From: Hemerocallis citrina
Lineage: Eukaryota > Streptophyta > Magnoliopsida > Asparagales > Asphodelaceae
Length of the DNA stretch: 64,000 bases
Assembly (NCBI GenBank): GCA_017893485.1
Contig: CM030364.1
Location: 250,159,122-250,223,121 of the forward strand
Reading direction: 5' to 3'
The notes under the pieces are model-generated. The model had not been told where the DNA came from. It saw only the letters and a program-made list of their open reading frames with translations, and ran no database searches. Shown here piece after piece: positions 55,323-64,000 of this stretch (position 1 is the first letter of the stretch; each line of letters opens with the position of its first letter). Made by a program: the position numbers and the translations under genes.

Positions 55323-57562
55323 TTACAACCAAAAAATCACATAATCAAAATTTGAAGTCGCTTCACGGATCCGGGGTGAAAATGTGGGAGGTCGCCGTTG
55401 CCTCTTACCTCGCGGTGATGGAGTTTTCTGTGTCACACCGGACATCATTATCGGCTCCTCTTCCTCTTGTTGTTCTGCCCCCTGTACTTGGATTTCATCC
55501 TCTTCAACTTCATCCTCTTGTTCTTCCTCATTTGTAGGCCGACGTGGTGGTTTACGGGCAACTCTCTTCACACGAGGAGCACGTGCACTGGTCTGATAAG
55601 CGGGAGTGTTTAGGATAGCATCGAGGGATGCCCCCTCTCCCACCGCATCAGCTTGTGCTCGACAGGACGTCAGCATCTCGCGTGCGAAGTTCTTAACCGC
55701 ATCGGCTACGTTGCTACTCAGCACAGCTGCACATTTCTTGCCCATACTCCAAGTCTGAGCCATCTACAAAATATAATAAGTTGGATTTTGTAGTTCCACT
55801 ACATGTATACTTGTAAATCAAAATATTATACTAACATCTGATGAATTTAATAGTACTAAAAAACTTACAATCGTACGAATAGCCGATGCCTTTGGTTGAA
55901 ATATAGGCAAATGCATTGAATGTAGATCTACTGGTTCTGCTGCCGGTCGACGTATCGGTACCACCACGCCTGCTGGAGTCTGCCCCGTCGGAGAGATGTA
56001 TCGCCTTGTCATCCTCCCATACCAGCCCATATAGTTCTCGTGCACGACTCGATCAAATGGAGAAATGTTCTGGATGATTTCATCAAACCTGTGTAGATTC
56101 CATCTCTCCACATATATCGAGAAGCTGGCGGCCCAATTATGTCCTGTTTGACGACCCATTCCAATAATTTTATGCATGTCCGCATTAAATGGATCTGCTA
56201 CCGGAATTGCCTGCTGTAGACCAAACTGTCGTAGCACTCTGTTCACATAATAGAACTCAACTGTGCTAAAGTTGATCAATGGTGCTTTTGTTAGCCAAAG
56301 ATCTCGCCTATACAGGGAAATGGGTGGCAGCCGAGCTAGACGCGCCTCCGTGGAGGGCATCCACACTACGCAATTATCTGCCAACCTGTCCAACTCATCA
56401 CGAAAGTAGGTCAGGAACCTGTTGGGGTTGGCAGTCCAAGTAAGGTTACCGGACCAGTACACACCAAGAGGAGGTAGTATGTGCTGATCCTCGGGGAGAT
56501 GGATCCAGTTGGGTGACTGTTTCCTAACTACAGGACGTCCAACGTGGATACGCTTCCAACTCCACACCTGAAGCAATATCATTGGTCCATTCATTAGCAC
56601 GGACCCAAGACTACATAGGCACAAACTCCTGTAGAGGGATGCCAAGGCAGCATTACCCCAACTGTACTGGCTGACTGGTCCTAGATCTGCAATAAGCGGG
56701 AGGTACATCAAGGGGACAGAGTGTCCACTGGAATTAGGGAACAACACACCTCCAAAAAGAGTCAGAATGTAAGCTCTGCAGTAGTAATGGACCTCTTCAG
56801 TCGAATCATCTCTCAATCGGTCCTTGAATTTTTCCTTTAACCACTTCAACCGAATCTGTTTCCCATTAACTGCCCCAGTCTCCACTTCGACACCAAGATA
56901 TTGTTCTACTAAATAAGCAGGGTCGAAGTCCATTGATCCTGTCACCGCCTGCCCATCTACCGGAAGGCCGGTGAGTACTGAAACGTCCTGCAACGAAACA
57001 GTCATCTCCCCAACTGTAAGGTGGAAACTGTGTGTCTCAGGATGCCATCTCTCGAGGAGTGCTGTAAGCAGTGGCCGATCGCACTTGATGCCGCTCATCA
57101 GTGCAATACCGTAGAGTCCGCAATCCCTTAAGATCTGTTGAATCCGTGGGTGCATAGGGAGTGGATGACCCCCACGGAATGTACACTCCTTCGAATCGCC
57201 TTCCCACACATCTCTTGAACGATGGTGCAACTGAAGAGTAAGAAGAGCGGGGTCGAGGGGACCTGGACCTCCAAGGGGAATAGTAGATGAAGAAAGGGCC
57301 GGGGAAGAAGTACCAGCCACATTTGGGTTACTTGGGACCTGCAAAACAACATTTACATCAGTAAAAAAATATAACATTTAATTGTATGATAATGAAACAA
57401 ATCGAATGTAGAAAATTATAAGCTTACATTAGTACGTGCGGTGCCACCACAGCGACCACCACGTCCACTGCGAGGAGGTGGGCCGAAAGATGTACGTGGT
57501 CCATCGCCACGATTGGGTCTACTACTAGATCCTACCTCCACATTTCTCCTAGTCCGTGGCAT
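55323..57562 (-). CDS. Plant mobile domain (PMD) protein, three exons, frame intact
   Basis: Exons 57562-57428, 57338-55869 and 55763-55323 (135, 1470 and 441 nt) have GT-AG borders (GTAAGC/TTGCAG, GTAAGT/TTGTAG) and phase-0 joins, giving 681 residues without a stop. Exon 1 is short, basic and Gly-rich (MPRTRRNVEVGSSS). Exon 2 is a full PMD: RGGHPLPMHPRIQQIL, LLTALLERWHPETHSFHLTVGEMTVSLQDVSVLTGLPVDG, a Trp-rich middle (ALASLYRSLCLCSLG, GPMILLQVWSWKRI), then a C-terminal WY/RR segment. Exon 3 is charged and acidic, with basic ends. PMD proteins related to MAIN/MAIL1 act in the nucleus in silencing and genome stability, and many others sit in transposons. Transcription would start from the right TIR side, converging on the transposase. 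Confidence 0.85.
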
Positions 57563-58110
57563 TTTTCTAAAAATAGAGTATCCTACAACTAAAAGCAATC
57601 GTTATTAACAATACCAAAATATAAAACCAAGAAATATAGAACACATACGAACATACAATTATTAATAACTATATCCTAATTTTACTCACAAATTCTACAT
57701 TTATCCACTTTTTCAAAACTTATAGACCTCCACCTCCACCGACTATCCAAAATTTACACCCTAATTACCCCAAATTTTATACCGAATTTTACACAATTTC
57801 ATCGACGATACAAATTGTACCTCCAATAATATCAACCAATTTCTAACTAAATAATTCTAAATATATATACAACATTAGAAAATATAGAGTTTGAGAAATA
57901 TACCACAATCTTCGTGCAGGAATCGAACCACGAGAAACACCCCCAAATCGTTCAACCCCCTTTTTGAAGAACGCCACCGCAATCACTGAAAAAATCGAAA
58001 GAACCAGCAAACACAAAGTGGAAATTTGGACTGGGATGAGATAATGAAGAATTTAGGAGTGATTCGACAACTAATTTGATGGAATAGGGCCTTAAATCGA
58101 AGAATTTCGA
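57563..58110 (-). promoter_or_regulatory. PMD upstream region inside the MULE
   Basis: Non-coding sequence between the PMD start and the right TIR. I see no clear TATA box, as is also true on the left side. The promoter is probably in or next to the TIR. Confidence 0.4.
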
Positions 58111-58494
58111 CGATGGTTTAGGGTTTCGCGAGCGAAGAAGGAGAAAAAAAATAGGAATAGTGAGATCTGTTTGGGGGTGGGGGGTTTAAGTCCCAAACGA
58201 CACTCGCTTTTTGAAAAAGCGAGTGTGGGATAATTCTCCCCGCTTTTTCAAAAAGCGAGTGTTGCTGGGCAAAAAAGGCCAAGACTCGCTTTTTGAAAAA
58301 GCGAGTGTGGCATAATCCCTCACGGTTTTTCAAAAAGCGAGTCTTAGGTTTCTAATTTTCTGAACCCTAAGACTCGCTTTTTGAAAAAGCGTGGGGGATT
58401 ATACCACACTCGTTTTTTGGGGCGTTTAGGGAATAAAAAAAACAGGTCGGTTGGAAAAAAACTTTTAAAAAAGGGTCATTTTGGAAAAAAATTC
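58111..58494 (-). repeat. MULE right terminal inverted repeat
   Basis: Inverted match to 26578-26980. It has the same order of palindromic boxes, but the outermost one has lost its outer half (CACTCGTTTTTTGGGGCG). TAAGATCTGG follows at 58495-58504. Confidence 0.93.
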
Positions 58495-58504
58495 TAAGAT
58501 CTGG

Positions 58505-58958
58505 TCCATGAAGACTTAAGATCCGGTCCTTGACCAAAGTCAAGATGGAGCACGACTCGATAAGATTAAGATGCCTAGTTTGATGCATGAATATGAATCC
58601 AAGAGTAGTTTACCTGGACCTGAATCCAAGAGTAGTTTACCTGGACCTCTACCATCAACAGTTGATTTATATCAAGATCCAGTCTTCTATTGCATTGTGC
58701 AGCAAAAATCACCAGCATAAACACCTTTAAAAAATATTTTAAAGAAGAAATCTACAGTAGTTTTGCCATGGGTAAGAGAATAAAGAGATCACAAAACAGT
58801 TCAGACTTGAGAGCTTTCTATTCTACCATAGTTTAATAGAGGGTATAATTTTGTATCAACCATACAAGATATAAAACAGTTAATTCTCTACATAAAATCC
58901 CTACTAGATTTTGTTGACTCTTAATTTGGTGTGCACAAAACGTGTCCATAAATACTAA
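58505..58958. other. Intergenic; one 27-bp duplication
   Basis: TGAATCCAAGAGTAGTTTACC plus ~6 bp occurs twice in tandem near 58592-58648. No gene seen. Confidence 0.6.
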
Positions 58959-59606
58959 GAGCATCCACAGACGTTTGCTATATTTGTCAATTTTCCATTT
59001 TTTAAGAAATGAGACGCTGCAGTTGTTTGCTATTTTACCATTTTATGGCAAAATAGCTACAGTATGTTCTCATTTATGAGAAATGAATTTGACATTCTCA
59101 AATTATAAGAGACGATACAAGTTGTCTCGTCCCAATTATTTATTTATTTTTTAATCACGTCAGACTATACAACATGTATCGTTCTTTTTTTTTTTTGATT
59201 TTTTTGATTGGACGGTCTGGATGAAGTGAAAAAAAAAAAAAATCAAAAATACCCTCGGACGAGACAAGTTGTCCCGTCTCAAGCAAAAATGCTTGGGACG
59301 GGACAACATGTCCCATCCCTTTTTTCTGGGCAATTAGATTAGGGTCAAAAAGTTAGTAAAGTTAGTTTAGGTAGTTAAATATTAGGTTTAAGTTATATTT
59401 TATTATATAATTTATTTAATTAAACTATTTTAATCTCTAATCACTAATTAATTAACCGTAAAAAAAAATTCCGACGAAACAACATGTCTCGTCCGTCTCA
59501 AATTTTAGCCAAAAAAATAGCAAACAACAACTGCAGACGATTTCGCTAAATGCTATTATTGTAGCTACCATTTTGAAATTTTTTAGAAACACCATTGTGG
59601 ATGCTC
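58959..59606. mobile_element. MITE E
   Basis: The ends are GAGCATCCACAGACG and, inverted, GAGCATCCACAATGG, with TAA on both sides (58956-58958, 59607-59609). Length is 648 bp. It has five 21-bp palindromic boxes, such as arms GACGATACA and TGTCTCGTC around AGT. It is related to MITE B. Confidence 0.85.
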
Positions 59607-59629
59607 TAATAAATTTAAATTAAGTTGTT

Positions 59630-60349
59630 CAGATTTTCAGGTTAAAATAATATAAAAAGGAGAATCAAAAGAGATTCAAGAATAAGCAAAGAAGGAAAAC
59701 ATGCAATAAAGAAAAATAAGCAAAGAAGGAAAGCAATAAAAAGATTGCAAGATCAAGCAAAAAAATGGTTATTCAAAAAGAGCACATGTTGATTAGTGCC
59801 CAAAAAAGCTATCAAGACTAGTTGTTGCCATTCCTTATTTGTGAGATTTTATCTGTATTTGATTGATTGATGATTGTTTAGTATATGGTAAAAATATAAA
59901 GTGTATTCGTTTTGAACAGCACGATAACGGTCGACCGCACCTCATGTCGGTCGACCGCATCGCAGTCGACTGCACTTCACAACAACATAGTGAAGCATTC
60001 GACCATTCATCTCTCAACTTTTCGTCAGAGAGATGAACGGTCGACTGCACCTAAATTGTGGTCGACCGTACTTTGCGCTGTTCACTCTTTTGCAATGTAT
60101 CGTTTCTAATTTTGATTGATACACTTTCTCGTCTATATAATAGGACGAACCCACTGAGTATTTTTCACCTATTACTTCTAAGAAAAATCTTTTGAACTAA
60201 TCTTTCAACAATCAATCCGAGTGTGTGTGATAACTATTTGTATTCTTTAGTCAGGATTATTGAGGATCTTGAGTTCTTTTCTTTTCTTCCACTTCGGTGA
60301 GATTGACGGAACTTGTGATTAGAACTCCTATGGGTGTAATAGGTCTCTC
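59630..60349 (+). repeat. Probable copia-type LTR or LTR fragment
   Basis: The layout looks like an LTR: an AT-rich upstream part, five GTCGAC palindromes (59930-60070), a TATA box (CTATATAATAGG, about 60133), then a TTTCACC...CTTCTAAG transcribed part with GGTGTAATAGG near the end. I see no gag or pol and no second copy, and the borders are not fixed. Confidence 0.4.
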
Positions 60350-60584
60350 TGTAACACCCCGAATTTCAAATAAGGACAAACTCGGGATTTCACAGGATCT
60401 TTACTTAAAATATTCTTCGAACAAATAAGAGTAAAATTCTCTTCAAGAAAATCACTTCACAAAAATACTACTTTACATTTCTTCTTAAAACATATAAACC
60501 TTGTAGTAAATATGAAGACTACATTATACAATGCACAAGTAGCCGAACAACTAGTTTGCTACAGTTTGCTTGGGTACATAGGCC

Positions 60585-60685
60585 AAATATTTTCGAAAGT
60601 GGACCAGTTGTGGACTAACTTTGGTAAATATTTTCAAAAGTGGACCAGTCGGGTAAATATTTTCCACGGTGGATCAGTTTCAGGA
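60585..60685. repeat. ~30-bp minisatellite
   Basis: GGTAAATATTTTCAAAAGTGG-type units (about three) lie here; similar units are at 63848-63945. Both lie on the same strand although the surrounding LTRs are opposite, so the repeat arrived separately. Confidence 0.7.
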
Positions 60686-60743
60686 ATTTTTTTTTTTTAT
60701 ATAAAACTTCTTAAAACCCAAAAAAAAATATTTGGTCACAGTG

Positions 60744-60956
60744 GGATTCGAACCAGGCACAGCCGGCTACCACAGTTACCCTACTGGCCAAGAAGTCTTT
60801 GTGACTTTCTTATCATAGAGGCAGGCCGAAATTCTCTTATATCAACTCTCGGGTTCTGTACTCATTTAAAATAAAACAAAAAAAATGTTTTTGGGCTTAC
60901 TAAGGATCGAACCCAGGCCGAAACAAAGAAGCATCTCACGCTCAGCCACTGGGCCA
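60744..60956 (-). ncRNA. Two tRNA-like Pol III modules (degenerate)
   Basis: On the minus strand, unit 2 has TGGCCCAGTGG (A-box-like, 60956-60946) and GGTTCGATCC (B box, 60913-60904). Unit 1 has TGGCCAGTAGGG (60790-60779) and GGTTCGAATCC (60754-60744), a perfect B box. The box spacing resembles tRNA or tRNA-derived SINE promoters. I could not fold a full cloverleaf, so I do not call a tRNA gene. Confidence 0.4.
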
Positions 60957-61888
60957 ATTGCATCAACGGGTACAAGATCACTTCGTGGATTTGTATACTA
61001 ACTTTCTGTTATTCCATTCTACTTATAGAACTCGATTTCCTCAAAATCTTTTGTTAGACTGAAATTTGTTCCTGTAATCTGAGTTTACTTTTTCAACAGT
61101 AAATTATAATTTATAAATCATATTTTAGACAATAGTTTATTTCTCCCTATTAATAAGCATGAATTTGTATTTACTCAATTTAATCAAAATAGTACATTAG
61201 ATCTTTTATGAACAATCAAATGAGTCCCATAGTATCAAATTTCACTTTACCAAAAATGTATTTTCTTATTAAAAAGGAAAACTCAACAATTATCAAAATC
61301 TCTAGATTCATGTGTACTAGTGCATGGCAATAATAAATTCTTTTCTCATTTATCAACTAACAAGTTGTAATTTAATCTACTAATCATAACATGATTCACT
61401 ACTATTCATCACATCCAATAGCATAAATTGTTCTACTTATCATAATCAAAATTTCTATATTATTCATCTATAATTACTAGCATGCATAGTTCTAGAAAAT
61501 ATAGAAAGTAGGAGACACCCACCTCAATTGAAACTTGACTAATGAAAGAGAGTGAACACCTCTTCTAGCTCCAAAGTGACCTCCTAGATCTTCCCCTTCT
61601 AGCAAGAGCCTCCAAGCACAAAAAAAAACTCTCTTCTATCTTTCTTTTTCCTTTCCCTCTTTTCTTTCTCTTATACTCATTTATTTTTGATGTGTGAAAT
61701 GAAAAGGGGTAGGGTGCTATTTATAGGATATGTAGAGGGTTCAATTTTCAAAATTACACAACCTAATAAATTACTAAAATTAATTCTCACCTCTTCACAT
61801 TTCATAACTCCTAAAAACTCCTAATTTTTCATCTCCCCACTCTATATTACTCAACTCCCATCTTTTCACATCCCAAACTCCCAACTCC

Positions 61889-64000
61889 TGTAACACCCCG
61901 CAAAATTAGAAATTACAATTTTGCCCTCGTGTGTTATGCACGTGTATTTTGTAACGTGTTTTCATCCCGTATTTTGATTATCGGCTATTTATTTATTTTC
62001 AATATTGATTTTTCCCTATTTTGAGTCAACTAAAATATAATATTTCAATCCCTGGGATTTACGTGCTTTTTAAGTGTTTTGATGCACGTGTTTCCACCAC
62101 TACGTATAATATTTTCTATAGGTTTAAATTATTTATTTTTATGTATTTAAATCAATTTTATAAAACGAAAATTTATTTTCTCCTTGTTTTTGATTAAAAT
62201 GCATTTTTCAATTTTTTCTGCACGTATGGTGCACGTGCAAATTTTTATTCTTATTTTGCTATTCTCATTTTACTATTTTTAGCATGCATTAGTTTTATTT
62301 AGCCTTTCTTTTGATCCATGGACCTATAAACTAAAATGTAGCCCATTAGGAGATGAGCCCACTAGATAATTAAATAAATTAATTAGTAATGAGCCCATGT
62401 AGCAAGCCCACTATTAAAATCACATTTTTAGTTAAACATGTACTAATACATGACAAGTTACACATATTAGTACACATTTTTGAGTTATAGAAATGTGTTC
62501 ATATTTGTTTGTGCATGTATGCATGCACACACAAATGTATTTGGACCATTTTGTGGGCTATGGGAGGGGATTAATGGAGTGGTTAAGTTCATGGAGAGTG
62601 GGGAGATGAGAGGTTGGGAGTTTTAGGAGTTAAAAATATGAAGAGGTGAGAATTAAAAAGAGAATTAAAATGAGAAGTTATTAGGTGGGAGATTTTGCAA
62701 TATAGTCCCTAGCATTGTCCTATAAATAGCAACCCATCTCTCATTCTTTTTCACACCAAAAAATAAAATAAACAAGAGAAAAAAAAAAGAGAGAAAGAAA
62801 AGAGTGTAAGAAAAAAAAAAAAAAAAAAAGAGTTATTGTGCTTGGAGGATCTCTTGCTTGGAGCTATTGCTAGGAGGAGAAGCCTTACTAGGAGCTAGGA
62901 ATCATTGGATCTAGAAGTGGTGCTCTTCCCTTCATTAGTCAAGCTTCAATAAGGTGGGTGTCTCCTACTTTCTAATTTTTTTTTAGAATGTACATGCAAA
63001 AAAAAAATAATAATAATAAAATGAATGAGTAGTTTTGAGTTGATAAAATAGAATAGCTATACTATGATTGTGGTGAGATTAATAGTGAATCATGCTATGT
63101 TGACAAATAGATTAACATTGTGTTAGTGGGTGATTTCTTACTTTCTAATGTAGAGAATGCATGCTTAAAATTTATAAATGTCTAGTGTAGATTGAACATG
63201 ATATGATGTTTGTAAACAAAATCCATGTTAATATAGTCTACCATGAATGAAGAAATCTTGTTGTGATTAAGTAACCAATTGTCACCATATTAAGGAGAAA
63301 GAAAAATTTTGACAACATAAATTAATACTAAGAATCATGTTAATATGCTTAGGAAATTTGTATGTGTTGAATATACGATTCATGTGTAATATTGTTATAC
63401 TAAAATTATGCTTGATACCATGATGAGTCAAATGAAGAAAGAAAGAAAGATGAATTAGATTATTACTACAAAATATGTCTACTATTGCATGTTGTTATGT
63501 AAAAATATAATTCTTCATAAAAGAATTATCCTTGATGATTAAGAGACATGTTTATCTTTATTACCAAAATTCAATTAGTTTGATGGTGGACATAAACTAG
63601 TCTTCATGAATAAAACTCCTAGAAATCAAGTTATTTTGAGAAAAATGCAAAATCTATATCTAGAATGAGAAGGGGAATTATTTAAAAATAGAAATACATA
63701 TTTTAAAAAGAGTTTGAAATGAGATTTGTTACTGTTTTTAAAATTTATCTCAGTCAAGAGAAAGTTTATTTCAATATCATAAAGTGTTGGATCTTTGGAT
63801 AAACGATTTTTAGGTAAAAAGACAAAAAAAAACTGTTATGGGTCAGTCGGGTAAATATTTTCGAAAGTGGACTAGTTTGGTAAATAATTTCAAAAGTGGA
63901 CCAGTTTGGTAAATAATTTCGAAAGTGGATCAGCTCGGTAATTATTTGGGTTGAGGACAAAATACATTAAGGCCTTCTCCCATTATAATAGTAGAGAAGT
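61889..64000 (+). repeat. TGTAACACCCC-type gypsy LTR, plus orientation, continues past window
   Basis: It starts TGTAACACCCCGCAAAATTAG right after ACTCC (a candidate duplication). TATA box TATAAATA at 62721-62728. Downstream it shares the GTGCTTGGAGG and GGTGGGTGTCTCCTACTTTC blocks with the inverted LTR at 60350-61888. No coding sequence is seen up to the edge. Confidence 0.65.
63800..63997 (-). mobile_element. Helitron-like 5' end with minisatellite (partial)
   Basis: On the minus strand TCTCTACTATTATAATGGG and GAGAAGGCCTT match the 5' end of the Helitron at 25094. Behind it lie three ~30-bp units of the GGTCCACTTTCGAAA type. The insertion base does not fit A/T perfectly and the other end was not found. 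Confidence 0.45.

Larger units (their letters stand above)
26578..58494 (+). mobile_element. Mutator-like element (MULE) with MuDR-type transposase and PMD gene, split by G2
   Basis: The ends are ~390-bp inverted repeats, with TAAGATCTGG at 26568-26577 and 58495-58504 (9-10-bp duplication, as for Mutator). Without G2 the element is ~7.5 kb. It holds a plus-strand transposase gene starting inside the left end and a convergent PMD gene starting inside the right end, with an array of short palindromes between their 3' ends. This matches the two-gene convergent plan of maize MuDR, except for what the second gene encodes. The transposase is dead and the PMD frame is open. Confidence 0.92.
60350..61888 (-). 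repeat. TGTAACACCCC-type gypsy LTR, minus orientation, cut by the next LTR
   Basis: Read on the minus strand it ends ...CGGGGTGTTACA at 60350, the mirror of a TGTAACACCCC start, as in plant chromovirus LTRs. It has a TATA box (TATAAATA minus, 61720-61727) and a GTGCTTGGAGG...GGTGGGTGTCTCCTACTTTCTA block shared, inverted, with 62830-62980. Its 5' start is missing because the LTR at 61889 is inserted there. Confidence 0.65.

Noticed and set aside
60744..60956. Functional tRNA genes
   Set aside because: A and B boxes are present but I could not build an acceptor stem or anticodon arm, and the spacing is irregular. Described only as tRNA-like.

Overview
The window is plant nuclear DNA, almost certainly from a eudicot with a repeat-rich genome. 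The evidence is an intron-less AP2/ERF gene with plant promoter geometry, TATA-driven LTR retrotransposons of plant-specific lineages (Tat-type Ty3/gypsy with a second RNase H and an antisense ORF, Ty1/copia, TGTAACACCCC-type LTRs), a Mutator-like element (MULE), PIF/Harbinger-like MITEs, and small Helitrons. I cannot name the species. Only one ordinary host gene is convincing: the ERF/DREB-like transcription factor at 23322-23945 (+).

Layout. (1) 1-16729: a decayed Ty1/copia element on the minus strand, split by an 11.2-kb Tat-lineage gypsy element (G1, 2493-13739, + strand, 5-bp TSD AAGGC). G1 has a nearly complete pol, a gag lacking its capsid core, an antisense ORF with its own TATA box, and an 88-bp satellite-like array. 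The copia element itself lies inside the end of a MITE. (2) 16730-26567: MITE-rich intergenic DNA (MITEs A, B with C nested inside it, D, and a separate 362-bp element) around the ERF gene, plus a 181-bp Helitron. (3) 26578-58494: a MULE with ~390-bp terminal inverted repeats and a 9-10-bp TSD. It carries a broken MuDR-type transposase (+) and a convergent, apparently intact three-exon plant mobile domain (PMD) gene (-). Its transposase is split by a 24.4-kb Tat element on the minus strand (G2, 27913-52316, TSD ATGAT). G2's integrase is split by a 2.4-kb solo LTR (G4, 36106-46612, TSD CGGCC). G4 in turn holds a very young gag-only element (G3, 36295-44391, TSD GGAAT) of the G2 family. (4) 58505-64000: another MITE (E), a copia-like LTR with GTCGAC palindromes, and two TGTAACACCCC-type LTRs in opposite orientation, one inserted in the other, with tRNA-like Pol III boxes and a Helitron-like minisatellite at the edge.

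How the parts fit. LTR divergence counted by eye (G2 ~4.7%, G1 ~1.8%, G3 ~0.3%) agrees with the nesting order. G3 has gag but no pol, so it presumably moved using proteins of a relative such as G2. The MULE has the convergent two-gene layout of MuDR, with a PMD gene where the second MuDR gene would be. The recurring unexplained theme is palindromes whose arms change while pairing is mostly kept: 21-bp boxes in five MITEs, 23-bp boxes in the MULE, hairpins in the G2/G3 tandem repeats, and paired GTCGAC boxes at ~20-nt spacing in two different LTRs.
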